Of a stretch of DNA of 64,000 nucleotides, positions 32,471 through 40,793 are shown in pieces. Within the stretch, counting starts at the first letter, position 1; each line of letters opens with the position of its first letter. This DNA comes from SHAN690 sp040221375. Its GTDB lineage: Bacteria; Bacteroidota; Bacteroidia; Flavobacteriales_G; Salibacteraceae. The position numbers were made by a program, and so were the translations under genes. The DNA is taken from contig JAVKEP010000110.1 of NCBI GenBank assembly GCA_040221375.1, positions 80,331-144,330 on the forward strand. Direction: 5' to 3'. The notes below the pieces were generated by a model. That model was given only the letters and a program-made list of their open reading frames with translations, was not told the origin of the DNA and made no database searches.

Positions 32471-32650
32471 GAGTTATAGCTTAGTGCATGAAAGTAAGTG
32501 ATCGCAGTTAAGCCAACAAATGGAAATACAACAGTGCAAGAAGACAACGTGATATTTGACAGGAATTTGCAATCTTCGCACCCCGTTATAACCGATTCGA
32601 GCGATGGGAAGGACTGGCTTGCAAAAGCGGCGACATTGTTCGGATAGAAA

Positions 32651-32725
32651 GGGGCATTAGCTCAGTTGGTTCAGAGCGCTACCTTGACAGGGTAGAGGTC
32701 ACTGGTTCGAGCCCAGTATGCCTCA
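32651..32725 (+). tRNA. tRNA-Val, anticodon GAC
   Basis: 75-nt cloverleaf. Acceptor GGGGCAT/ATGCCTC (one G-T pair), D-arm GCTC/GAGC, anticodon stem CTACC/GGTAG with loop TTGACAG (anticodon GAC), T-arm ACTGG-TTCGAGC-CCAGT, discriminator A, CCA not encoded. A terminator follows. No perfect TAnnTTTG is seen upstream. With the UAC isoacceptor at 23900 it covers all four GUN codons. Confidence 0.97.
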
Positions 32726-32732
32726 CAAACGT

Positions 32733-32766
32733 GAAAAAAGCCTTCGCCAATGCGAGGGCTTTTTTA
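32733..32766 (+). terminator. Rho-independent terminator of tRNA-Val(GAC)
   Basis: Stem AAAAGCCTTCGC / GCGAGGGCTTTT with a 4-nt loop, followed by further T residues, begins about 8 bp after the tRNA. One mismatch in the stem. Confidence 0.88.
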
Positions 32767-32832
32767 TTGGGTAATCCATCGATTAAACTCCCGTCTTTCA
32801 GCCGTGAGAGTGTACTTACCCACTACTAGCGA

Positions 32833-33420
32833 TTATTTTTTGGCGTCGAGCTCCATGTTGATCTCGATTTCTACTTCATCGCTTACGACCGCGGTTGCTG
32901 CCCAGCTTCCTGTCCCTACCCCGTAATCGGTCCGATTGATTTCTGTTTCAATCTTGATTCCGAGGATTTCGTACCCATCTTTCCAGGGATTGTCCATTCG
33001 ACCCTTGATGGTTAAGGGCAAAGCGATTTCCTTGGTGATGTCGTGGATGGTCAACGAGCCGTAAACCATGTAGTTTTTGCCGGATGCATGTTCAAATCGA
33101 GAGGAAACGAACGTGATTTCAGGCCATTGTTCAGCGTTGAAGAAATCTACAGACTGGAGGTGGTTATCCCGCTTGGGTTCGTCCGTATCAACGCTTCGAA
33201 CGTCGATCGTGAAAACCGCTTTGCTTCCTTGGAGGTTGGAAGGGTCAAAGTAGATCTCACCATCGAACTTCTTGAATTTTCCAGGTACGGAAGAGAAGAA
33301 GTGGTCGATCGAGAATTGAATGGAAGCGTGCGACTTGTCGATGTTCCACTGTTTTGCAGTTTGCGCAGCGACGCTGGCCGTGAATCCTAGGAATAGGAGG
33401 GCCGTCAAGATGTGTTTCAT
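32833..33420 (-). CDS. YceI family periplasmic protein
   Basis: 195 residues. Signal peptide ending SVAAQ (about 1-19). The lipocalin-like YceI domain opens WNIDKSHASIQFSIDHFF and continues with GEIYFDPSNLQGSKA, WPEITFVSSRFEHAS, YMVYGSLTIHDITKEI and ends with DEVEIEINMELDA. YceI proteins bind isoprenoid or other amphipathic lipids in the periplasm; some contribute to acid or oxidative stress tolerance. No operon partner is visible. The start is ATG 33420. Confidence 0.95.
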   Translation of the reverse strand: MKHILTALLFLGFTASVAAQTAKQWNIDKSHASIQFSIDHFFSSVPGKFKKFDGEIYFDPSNLQGSKAVFTIDVRSVDTDEPKRDNHLQSVDFFNAEQWPEITFVSSRFEHASGKNYMVYGSLTIHDITKEIALPLTIKGRMDNPWKDGYEILGIKIETEINRTDYGVGTGSWAATAVVSDEVEIEINMELDAKK

Positions 33421-33506
33421 GTTTATTTGTTTCCCAGCTTGTCGATCGATCGCTGGAATCCTTACATGCCGGCATCCGACAAAAGCCCCTGGATCTCAGT
33501 CACCCA

Positions 33507-35126
33507 CTAAGCATACATGGTTGCTCTCTGCTCTTGAATTTTACTGCTTTCGATGTAGTCGTCGTAGCTCATCATTTTGTCGATGCAGCCGCTCGGAGTC
33601 AACTCAACGATGCGCGTTGCTGCGGTATGGGTGAAGGTGTGGTCATGCGAAGTGAAAATGACCGTCCCAGGAAAATTGATCAAGGCATTGTTGAAGGCGG
33701 TAATGGATTCGAGGTCCAAGTGATTGGTGGGCTCGTCCAAGATCAGAAGGTTTGCTCCTTTGATCATGATGCGCGAAAGCATGCACCTCACTTTTTCTCC
33801 TCCTGAGAGCACGTTCGACTTCTTCTTGATGTCTTCGCCGCTGAACAACATCTTGCCAAGAAATCCGCGCACGTCCACATCGTCCATTCCCGAGGGTGCG
33901 TATTGGCGTAGCCATTCGAGTAGATCGTATTTGTTGTCGAAGTATTGCTCATTATTTACCGTCAGGTAACCCCAGGTGATGGTTTGTCCATACTTGAATT
34001 CGCCTGAAGTTGGCTGCAGCTCGCCGGCCAAAATGCGAAAGAGTGCCGTAATCGCTTGGCCATTCCGACCGATTACTGCGATTTTATCCCCTTTGTTGAC
34101 GGTCAAGTCGAGGTCTTTAAAAAACACAGCACCCTCTTCGCTGACGTAACTGAGACCATCGATGTTAAGGATGTCGTTTCCTGCTTCTCGCTCTTGCTGG
34201 AAGATGATTCCTGGGTACTTACGACTCGAAGGCTGAATGTCATCTACGTTGATGCGCTCGAGCAATTTTTTCCGGCTCGTGGCTTGTCGAGCTTTAGACT
34301 TATTGGCGCTAAACCGCTGGACAAACTCGGTCAATTCGGCACGCTTGGTTTCGAGCTTTTTATTTTGTTGGGCTTGCTGACGTAGCGCCAATTGACTGGA
34401 TTCGTACCAGAACGTGTAGTTTCCCGTAAACAATTTGATTTTACCATAATCAAGGTCGGCAATGTGGGTACAAACCGTATCGAGAAAGTGTCTGTCGTGC
34501 GAAACGACGATGACCGTGTTTTTAAAGTCGAGTAGAAAATCTTCTAACCATGTTACGGTTTCAATATCCAGGTCGTTGGTTGGCTCATCGAGGATAAGAA
34601 TGTCGGGATTGCCAAAGATCGCTTGGGCAAGGAGCACTCGAACCTTGGCTGAGCCATTCATGTCCTTCATAAGCTTCTGATGGTCTGCCTCGGCGATGTG
34701 CAGTCCACTTAAAAGCGCGGCGGCATCTGATTCTGCGTTCCAACCGTCCATTTCGGCAAACTCCTCTTCCAGCTCTGACGCCTTGATTCCGTCGGCGTCT
34801 GAAAAATCCTCTTTGGCGTAGATGGCATCCTTTTCCTGCATCACTTCAAAAAGGCGTTGGTGGCCACGGAGAACAGTCTCCAACACAGACATTTCGTCGA
34901 ACTGAAAGTGATTTTGATTGAGTACGGCCATGCGCTTGCCTGGCTCGATGGAAATGTGTCCTGTGTTCGGCTCTACTTCACCCGCCAGGATCTTGAGGAA
35001 AGTGGACTTTCCTGCACCATTGGCGCCGATCACGCCATAGCAATTGCCTTCCGTGAAATTGGCGTTGACCTCGTCGAAAAGCTTCTGTTTTCCGAATGCA
35101 AGTGAAACGTTGTGTGCTGCGATCAT
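33507..35126 (-). CDS. ABC-F family ATPase (translation-factor type, YbiT/Uup-like)
   Basis: 539 residues from the ATG at 35126. A longer in-frame extension to 35249 is rejected because a perfect -7 box lies within it and because MIAAHNVSLAFGKQKLF is the normal family start. Two ABC domains in one chain: Walker A GANGAGKST, signature region (first: AKVRVLLAQAIF), Walker B ILILDEPTNDLD, then the P-site linker (about 240-320, with TSRKKLLERI), and a second set with GRNGQAITA (a weak P-loop), SGGEKVRCMLSR and LILDEPTNHLD. No transmembrane helices. ABC-F proteins act on the ribosome, for example at the E site. The second Walker A lacks the Gly-Lys-Thr pattern. Confidence 0.93.
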   Translation of the reverse strand: MIAAHNVSLAFGKQKLFDEVNANFTEGNCYGVIGANGAGKSTFLKILAGEVEPNTGHISIEPGKRMAVLNQNHFQFDEMSVLETVLRGHQRLFEVMQEKDAIYAKEDFSDADGIKASELEEEFAEMDGWNAESDAAALLSGLHIAEADHQKLMKDMNGSAKVRVLLAQAIFGNPDILILDEPTNDLDIETVTWLEDFLLDFKNTVIVVSHDRHFLDTVCTHIADLDYGKIKLFTGNYTFWYESSQLALRQQAQQNKKLETKRAELTEFVQRFSANKSKARQATSRKKLLERINVDDIQPSSRKYPGIIFQQEREAGNDILNIDGLSYVSEEGAVFFKDLDLTVNKGDKIAVIGRNGQAITALFRILAGELQPTSGEFKYGQTITWGYLTVNNEQYFDNKYDLLEWLRQYAPSGMDDVDVRGFLGKMLFSGEDIKKKSNVLSGGEKVRCMLSRIMIKGANLLILDEPTNHLDLESITAFNNALINFPGTVIFTSHDHTFTHTAATRIVELTPSGCIDKMMSYDDYIESSKIQEQRATMYA

Positions 35127-35149
35127 GGCGGTTCTAAATTTTGCGGCTG

Positions 35150-35157
35150 CAAAGGTA
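35150..35157 (-). promoter_or_regulatory. Bacteroidota -7 box (TAccTTTG) of the ABC-F gene
   Basis: A perfect TAnnTTTG on the minus strand ends 24 bp before the ATG at 35126 and fixes that start over the longer frame to 35249. Confidence 0.65.
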
Positions 35158-35292
35158 CTGAGAATGAAGGGAAAATCCAGGTGGCATTCCATCAATACGA
35201 TAAGCGTGAATTGGAATAAGATTAGAGAAGCACACCCGTCGTTTTTCAACCTTTCGCTTACCTTGTGCGTCTACTAACCAAATCAAAAACCG

Positions 35293-36129
35293 ATGAAACA
35301 CAATTACTTAGTACTTACTTCTATGCTACTCGTATCCATTGGACTCATTTTGACGTCCAATGCGAATGGCCCTGCCTCGAACGGGAATAGAGCGACTAAT
35401 GCTCCTGGGGACGGGACAACCAAGTGTACTTCTTGCCATGCGGGCGGCTCATTTGGAAGCGTATCCGTTGACTTTGCAATGATGGATGGGAACGGAAATG
35501 AAGTTACGGAGTACGCTCCGCAACAAGTCTATTCAATCAATGTCAGCGTATCGAGCTCGATGGGAACACCCAGCGGCTACGGTTTTCAGGCCATTGCTAT
35601 GGAAAACGCTGGAGACACGCCCTTGAATGCCTTCAGCAATGCAGGCGTTGGCGTTCAACTTTCCACCTCCAGCTCTAGGCAATATGCTGAACATTCTGGA
35701 CCGAGCTCTACTGGAAATTTCACCTTTGATTGGACGGCACCTGCACAAGGAACTGGAGACGTGACCTTTTACATGGGCGCAAATGCGGTCAACGTAAACG
35801 GAAGCAATGCGGGCGATAATGCCGTATTGGTCGACTTTTCATTTTCTGAGATGGCCGATACCAACGACACCAACTCTAACGAGCCACCGGCAGGAATTTT
35901 CTCCATCGCAAGCGACGGAGACGCCATTCAGTTCTTTCCCAACCCCGTTCAAGACATTGTGCGCTTGACCGGAATCGAGAACGATGCAATCGTCCAAGTA
36001 TATTCGATCAACGGAAGCTTGATTCGAAGCGAAGTGATCTCAGAAAAATCGCTGGACCTCTCTTCGCTGGAATCCGGGGTCTACATCTTAAGATCCGATA
36101 ACAAAACAGGAAGGTTTATCAAGATTTAA
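35293..36129 (+). CDS. T9SS-secreted choice-of-anchor V domain protein with CxxCH motif
   Basis: 278 residues. Signal peptide (about 1-25). The mature N-terminus holds CTSCH at residues 45-49, then a Reeler-like beta-sandwich (choice-of-anchor V type, about 60-195, with GYGFQAIAMENAGD and NFTFDWTAPAQGTGDVTFY). A type A T9SS sorting domain closes it (about 215-278, FFPNPVQDIVRLTGI ... LSSLESGVYILRS). CxxCH is the c-type heme attachment motif, but many members of this family have it and heme binding is not proven. Secreted to the surface or medium. Divergent from the ABC-F gene. A terminator follows. Confidence 0.88.
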   Translation: MKHNYLVLTSMLLVSIGLILTSNANGPASNGNRATNAPGDGTTKCTSCHAGGSFGSVSVDFAMMDGNGNEVTEYAPQQVYSINVSVSSSMGTPSGYGFQAIAMENAGDTPLNAFSNAGVGVQLSTSSSRQYAEHSGPSSTGNFTFDWTAPAQGTGDVTFYMGANAVNVNGSNAGDNAVLVDFSFSEMADTNDTNSNEPPAGIFSIASDGDAIQFFPNPVQDIVRLTGIENDAIVQVYSINGSLIRSEVISEKSLDLSSLESGVYILRSDNKTGRFIKI

Positions 36130-36151
36130 GTTCGGCCTACATGAGCATAAA

Positions 36152-36178
36152 GATCCCGGCTTCGGTCGGGATTTTTTT
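36152..36178 (+). terminator. Rho-independent terminator after the choice-of-anchor V gene
   Basis: GATCCCG...CGGGATT stem (about 6 bp plus flanking pairs), loop of about 8 nt, and a run of seven T, about 22 bp after the stop of the gene at 35293-36129 and just before the operator of the TetR gene. Confidence 0.8.
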
Positions 36179-36188
36179 ATCCGATATT

Positions 36189-36208
36189 TTGACCGACCGG
36201 TTGGTCAA
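36189..36208 (+). promoter_or_regulatory. Palindromic TetR-type operator overlapping the promoter of its own operon
   Basis: TTGACCGACCGGTTGGTCAA is a 20-bp near-perfect inverted repeat; only one pair (positions 7 and 14) is asymmetric. The core ACCGACCGGTTGGT is of the type bound by TetR family proteins. It lies 44 bp before the TetR ATG and covers the -33 TTG of the promoter (36201-36203), so binding would block RNA polymerase. Ligand unknown. Confidence 0.75.
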
Positions 36209-36230
36209 TTAAAAAAGTATCGTACTTTTA
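36201..36230 (+). promoter_or_regulatory. Promoter of the tetR-LolA-like-ABC-barrel operon
   Basis: TTG at 36201-36203, 19-bp spacer, and TActTTTA at 36223-36230 (one mismatch to TAnnTTTG). The -33 element sits in the right half of the palindromic operator. Confidence 0.6.
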
Positions 36231-36252
36231 GCCCATCGTCAACCAGCTATTC

Positions 36253-36834
36253 ATGTCGCCAAGAACAGCCGAACAATTTGAGATGATTCGCCAAGGGCGC
36301 AGGGAAGAAATTCTCGATGCAGCCCTTCATGTATTTGCGGAGTCAGGATACCATTCTGCTTCAGTAAGTCAAATCGCGAAACGCGCGTGCGTTTCAAAGG
36401 GATTGATGTACAATTACTTTGAAAGTAAAGAAGAAGTTCTGACAACGCTGATAACCGACTTGTTTGAATATACGATGGAGAGGATGAAGATATATCCGAA
36501 CGAAGTCATCGACGATGCTCGATTTGAAGAGATCATTGAGATCAGCGTCCAAATTCCCATCGAAGAGCCCCAGCGTTGGAAGTTGTACATGGGTTTAGCC
36601 TTCCAGAAAGACGTGACTGAGATGATCATGCAAGAAATGATGGGTCGCATGGGGCCATACGTTGAAGGCCTCGGTCAATATTTCAAGAAGCAAGGACATC
36701 AAGACCCCATGGCCATGATGCGGATTTTTTCTGCGGTTTTGGATGGCGTGCAAATGCATTGCCTCCTCGATCCCGTAAATTTTCCAGTAGAAAATGCGAA
36801 GCGGTACCTTAAAGAACAATTTGTAAGAAGATGA
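36253..36834 (+). CDS. TetR/AcrR family transcriptional regulator
   Basis: 193 residues. N-terminal helix-turn-helix (about 10-58): REEILDAALHVFAESGYHSAS, then SQIAKRACVSKGLMYNYF and SKEEVLTTLI. The C-terminal all-helical ligand-binding domain (about 65-190) is unrecognised and Met-rich (QEMMGRMG, MAMMRIFSAV). It is the first gene of an operon with a LolA-like protein and an ABC system, overlapping the next gene as ATGA. A 20-bp palindrome on its own promoter implies autorepression, with derepression when a ligand, perhaps the transported envelope molecule, is bound. Confidence 0.95.
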   Translation: MSPRTAEQFEMIRQGRREEILDAALHVFAESGYHSASVSQIAKRACVSKGLMYNYFESKEEVLTTLITDLFEYTMERMKIYPNEVIDDARFEEIIEISVQIPIEEPQRWKLYMGLAFQKDVTEMIMQEMMGRMGPYVEGLGQYFKKQGHQDPMAMMRIFSAVLDGVQMHCLLDPVNFPVENAKRYLKEQFVRR

Positions 36835-37574
36835 AAATAATCACAACCGTACTTTTCCTATTCATAGGCATGGGCGCAATCGGCCAAGACGCCAAAGAAA
36901 TAATTCGGAAAGCCGAGGAGAAAATGCGCGGGAAGGAATCGGCCTACATGGAAATGACCATTGATGTCATTCGTCCAAAGTGGACGCGATCAATGGCGTT
37001 AAAAAGCTGGAGCAGAGGAAACGACTACAGCTTAATGGTCCTTACGGAACCGGCTAAAGACGCTGGCACTGCCTTCTTAAAACGGGAAAAAGAAGTGTGG
37101 AATTGGATGCCGAGCATCGAAAGATCGATTAAAATGCCTCCTAGCATGATGATGCAAAGTTGGATGGGGACGGATCTAAGCAACGATGATCTGGTTCGAG
37201 AATCTTCCAACGTAACTGACTATACCCATGAATTGGATGGAGATTCAACCATTGATGGTAAACTCTGCTGGAAGATCGTTTTGACTCCTAAACCGGATGC
37301 GCCCGTTGTATGGGGAAAAGTAGTAGCTTTTGTGGACCAAGAAAACTATGTTCAACTTAAAGCCGAACAATACGACGAGGACGGTTATTTGGTCAATGAA
37401 ATGATAGGGACCGATGTACGAGAAATGGATGGAGTCATCATGGCGACCAAGCTAGAACTCATACCCGTTGAGAAAACGGGTCAAAAGACCGTCATGAAGA
37501 TAAATGACATCAAATTCAATGAGATCTATGGTGATGCTTTTTTTACCGTTCAAAACATGAAGAAGATGCGATGA
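36831..37574 (+). CDS. Outer-membrane lipoprotein-sorting (LolA-like, PF17131-type) periplasmic protein
   Basis: 247 residues. Signal peptide MKIITTVLFLFIGMGAIGQ. The mature half-barrel has the expected order AYMEMTIDVIRPKWTRSM, then RGNDYSLMVLTEPAKDAGTAFLK, EVWNWMPSIERSIKMPPSMM and LSNDDLVRES. This fold carries hydrophobic molecules across the periplasm; related proteins often accompany RND or ABC exporters of envelope lipids. Its start overlaps the TetR stop (ATGA) and two FtsX-type permeases and an ATPase follow. It likely receives cargo from that ABC complex. The cargo itself is unknown. Confidence 0.92.
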   Translation: MKIITTVLFLFIGMGAIGQDAKEIIRKAEEKMRGKESAYMEMTIDVIRPKWTRSMALKSWSRGNDYSLMVLTEPAKDAGTAFLKREKEVWNWMPSIERSIKMPPSMMMQSWMGTDLSNDDLVRESSNVTDYTHELDGDSTIDGKLCWKIVLTPKPDAPVVWGKVVAFVDQENYVQLKAEQYDEDGYLVNEMIGTDVREMDGVIMATKLELIPVEKTGQKTVMKINDIKFNEIYGDAFFTVQNMKKMR

Positions 37575-37644
37575 CTTTGCTGTGATTCACTCACGGAGAA
37601 ACGTCAAAATATATGCAGCCGGCCACCAACAATATTGGACAACG

Positions 37645-38865
37645 ATGAAACTTCTATTAAAACTCGCATGGCGAAACCTCTGGCGCAATAAGCGTCGTAC
37701 GGGAATTACCCTTGCATCGGTTTTCTTTGCGGTCATCCTCGCAACGTTCATGATGAGCCTTAAAGAAGGGGTTTATAAAAACATGACCGAAGCCATGGTC
37801 GCTTCCTACACTGGGTTCATCCAAGTGCACGCCAACGGTTACTGGGCCAGTAAGAGCATTGACGATGCATTTATTTATTCGGATTCGCTGGCGGAGGTTG
37901 TTGAAAACCACCCGGATGTGAATGGTGTGGTTCAGCGCATTGAAAACTTTGCCCTCAGCGCGACCGACAGCACAAGCAAAGGGGCAATGGTTGTGGGCAC
38001 AGATCCCATCGGAGAAATGATGATGACCCATCTCAATGAGCGCATTGTAGATGGGGAGTATTTTTTACCAGGAGACAAGGCGGTTTTGATTGGAAGTGGA
38101 TTGGCAGAATTCCATCATGTAGGCGTCGGTGATACCATGGTACTACTCGGGCAAGGCTATCATGGGACCAATGCAGCAGGGAAGTACCCGATCAAAGGGA
38201 TCATAAAATTTGGATCGCCAGAGTTGAGTAAGCAACTCGTGATGCTTCCCATTGAGGAAGCGAAAATCTTGTATGGTATGGAAGGCAACATCACCAATTT
38301 GGTTGTGCTTCTGGATGATGCAGAATCGGCAGTAGATGTGGCTGCTGATTTGAGGTTTGCATTGGGTGATGGCTATGAGTCCTTGGCTTGGCCAGAGCTC
38401 GTTCCCGATTTGGTGAGTATGATCGAAGCTGACAAAGTGGAAGGCTACATATTTATGTTCATACTCTACATGGTGATTTCATTTGGCATTTTCGGAACCG
38501 TTTTGATGATGCTTGCCGAACGAAAGCACGAATTCGGGGTCTTGGTTGCCATCGGTATGAAGAGGGCTAAGTTGGGTTGGGTGGTGTTCTTTGAAACCGT
38601 CGTAATATCGGTCTTAGGAGCGTTGATTGGCATCCTAGGCGCACTACCTATTTGCACTGCTATCTATCTTAACCCAATCCGTTTTGGAGGAGATCAGGCC
38701 AGCATGATGGAAGACTATGGAATGGAGCCGATCATACAAACCTCAATAGAGCCAGGAATCTTTTTGCAGCAGGCCAGTGTGGTTGCATTGGTTGCGTGTG
38801 TTATTGCCATTTATCCCTTGGTAACTCTGTTGAATTTGAATGCGAACAAAGCAATGAGAAGTTGA
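37645..38865 (+). CDS. FtsX/LolC-type ABC transporter permease 1
   Basis: 406 residues from the ATG at 37645; an in-frame codon at 37582 would add a 21-residue stretch without the family start and is rejected. MacB/LolCE topology: N-terminal helix (about 16-38, after KLAWRNLWRNKRRTG), a large periplasmic domain (about 45-265), and three C-terminal helices (about 272-298, 320-350 and 378-400). The cytoplasmic coupling helix region AERKHEFGVLVAIGMKRAKL is intact. It pairs with the permease at 38867 (1-bp gap). By family such complexes pull lipoprotein or lipid from the inner membrane; they do not move substrate through a channel. Confidence 0.93.
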   Translation: MKLLLKLAWRNLWRNKRRTGITLASVFFAVILATFMMSLKEGVYKNMTEAMVASYTGFIQVHANGYWASKSIDDAFIYSDSLAEVVENHPDVNGVVQRIENFALSATDSTSKGAMVVGTDPIGEMMMTHLNERIVDGEYFLPGDKAVLIGSGLAEFHHVGVGDTMVLLGQGYHGTNAAGKYPIKGIIKFGSPELSKQLVMLPIEEAKILYGMEGNITNLVVLLDDAESAVDVAADLRFALGDGYESLAWPELVPDLVSMIEADKVEGYIFMFILYMVISFGIFGTVLMMLAERKHEFGVLVAIGMKRAKLGWVVFFETVVISVLGALIGILGALPICTAIYLNPIRFGGDQASMMEDYGMEPIIQTSIEPGIFLQQASVVALVACVIAIYPLVTLLNLNANKAMRS

Positions 38866-38866
38866 T

Positions 38867-40084
38867 ATGATACTAAAAATCGCATGGAGAAATGTGTGGC
38901 GCAACAAGGTGAGAAGCCTTGTGGTGATCATTGCAATAGCCCTAGGGTTGTGGGCTGGGACTTTTGCATCCGGATTCTACGAAGGAATGATGGAGCAAAA
39001 AATAAATGACGTCATAGAGAATGAATTTTCTCATTTTCAGTTTCACGATACCCTGTTTCGCGAAGAGTTTGCCTTAAAACATAGCATTTCGAGCTACACC
39101 GAAGTCGGACAAGCTCTCAAGGCGGATGATCAGATAGTAGGCGTAAGTGCGCGGGTCTTGGTGATGAGCATGTTTCAGTCGGCTAATAAATCGGGCTCCA
39201 TCAAATTGGTCGGCATTCACCCTGATAACGAGGCGCTGGTAACCCGCTTAGATAAAAAGCTGATCGAAGGAGCTTATTTCGAGGGAGTGAAACGGAACCC
39301 AATTCTTGTCAGTTCCCGGACGGCCGAAGATTACAACTTGAAGCTAAAGAGTAAGGTAGTACTGACCCTACAGGACCTGGAAGGTGAAATCGTCGCCGCA
39401 TCGTTTAGGGTGGTAGGCATCTATCGATCGAACAACGGGATGTTCGATGACATGAACGCCTTTGTGCAGGCAGGCGATATACAAACTGTTCTAAACCTTG
39501 GCGACCAATTCTATCATCAGATTGCCGTCTTGACCAGCAGTCACGCGCTGGCAGAGCCCTATGCATTAAAGTATGCGCAACAATTTCAAGAGCTCGAAGT
39601 CTTGCCTTGGTTGGATTTGGCCACCGGAATGCGGTACATGGTAGAAGCCTCGGGGACATTTTCTCTCATATTCGTTGGAATCATCCTTGTTGCCTTGCTC
39701 TTCAGTATCGTCAACACCATGCTCATGGCGGTGATGGAACGCACCCGCGAAATCGGAATGCTCAAAGCCATCGGGCTCAACCGCAGAAAAGTGTTTTCCA
39801 TGATCATGCTCGAAACCGTGTTTCTGTCATTTGTAGGTACGCCGGTTGGGTTATTGGTTGCATATCTTTTCATTGAACAAACCGGAAGCAAAGGCATCGA
39901 TTTGGGTGCAGTCGGCGAAACGTACAGTGACCTTGGGTTTTCCGCTGTGGTTTACCCGAGCCTAGAAACAGGAAGCTATGTTTCGATTGCTGTGATGGTC
40001 TTCGTTATGTCCTTCATCGCTGCCTTATACCCAGCACGAAAAGCTTTGAAAATGAATGCGTCAGAAGCCATTCGAAAAATATAA
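38867..40084 (+). CDS. FtsX/LolE-type ABC transporter permease 2
   Basis: 405 residues. Same topology as permease 1: helix 1 after KIAWRNVWRNKVRS (about 14-36), periplasmic domain (about 45-265), helices at about 268-295, 320-348 and 372-395. Family motif ERTREIGMLKAIGLNRRKVF in the coupling region. Extended relative to permease 1 by little, and only about 30 percent alike by eye, so the two probably form a heterodimer like LolC/LolE. It starts 1 bp after permease 1. The ATPase gene follows after 22 bp. Confidence 0.93.
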   Translation: MILKIAWRNVWRNKVRSLVVIIAIALGLWAGTFASGFYEGMMEQKINDVIENEFSHFQFHDTLFREEFALKHSISSYTEVGQALKADDQIVGVSARVLVMSMFQSANKSGSIKLVGIHPDNEALVTRLDKKLIEGAYFEGVKRNPILVSSRTAEDYNLKLKSKVVLTLQDLEGEIVAASFRVVGIYRSNNGMFDDMNAFVQAGDIQTVLNLGDQFYHQIAVLTSSHALAEPYALKYAQQFQELEVLPWLDLATGMRYMVEASGTFSLIFVGIILVALLFSIVNTMLMAVMERTREIGMLKAIGLNRRKVFSMIMLETVFLSFVGTPVGLLVAYLFIEQTGSKGIDLGAVGETYSDLGFSAVVYPSLETGSYVSIAVMVFVMSFIAALYPARKALKMNASEAIRKI

Positions 40085-40106
40085 TTCTCAGATTCAAAAC
40101 TCAATC

Positions 40107-40793
40107 ATGAAGCACCTAGTTATCGAAACCAAAGATCTTTCCAAGACATACGAGGGCGTTGTACCCGTGGCTGCTGTCAATCGAGTAAACCTTCAGATAG
40201 AAGACAATGAGTTTACAGCGATCGTGGGCCCTTCAGGTTCGGGGAAAACGACCCTGCTAAATTTGATCAGCGGTTTGGACAAACCAACGTCAGGATCTGT
40301 CAAAGTGAACGGAAATGAACTCACTGAAATGTCAGAAAATCAGCTGATCGATTTCCGATTGAAACACATTGGGTTTGTCTTTCAGAGCTTTAACCTCATT
40401 CCCGTGTTGACCGCAAGAGAAAACACAGAGTTCATTATGCTCCTACAAAACGTCGAAAAGAAATTTAGGGATGAGCGCGTTGACAAACTGCTGGCAGAAG
40501 TTGGCTTAGCCGATAAAATGAACAGCAGACCCTCACAGTTAAGCGGCGGACAACAGCAACGGGTTGCCGTTGCGAGGGCCTTGGCCTCCAAACCAGACTT
40601 TGTTCTGGCGGATGAACCTACCGCGAATTTAGATTCTCATTCCACCAGCAACCTCCTCGATACCATGGCAAGGCTCAACGCAGAAGAGGGCATCACTTTT
40701 GTCTTCTCTACCCACGACCAGCGAGTGATCGATAGAGCGAGAAGGGTGATTACTTTGGTCGATGGAAAGATCGAAAGCGACGTGCGCCGATGA
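40107..40793 (+). CDS. LolD/MacB-type ABC transporter ATP-binding protein
   Basis: 228 residues from the ATG at 40107; an upstream frame to 40056 overlaps permease 2 and is rejected. Walker A GPSGSGKTT, Q-loop in FVFQSFNLIPV, signature LSGGQQQR, Walker B FVLADEPTANLD and the H-loop TFVFSTHDQRV. This length and motif set are those of LolD/FtsE/MacB-type ATPases. It energises the two FtsX-type permeases encoded just upstream. Its stop overlaps the next ATG (ATGA), coupling it to the beta-barrel gene. Confidence 0.96.
   Translation: MKHLVIETKDLSKTYEGVVPVAAVNRVNLQIEDNEFTAIVGPSGSGKTTLLNLISGLDKPTSGSVKVNGNELTEMSENQLIDFRLKHIGFVFQSFNLIPVLTARENTEFIMLLQNVEKKFRDERVDKLLAEVGLADKMNSRPSQLSGGQQQRVAVARALASKPDFVLADEPTANLDSHSTSNLLDTMARLNAEEGITFVFSTHDQRVIDRARRVITLVDGKIESDVRR

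Noticed and set aside
33507..35249. Longer ABC-F model starting at 35249
   Set aside because: A perfect -7 box lies inside the extension and the family start is at 35126.
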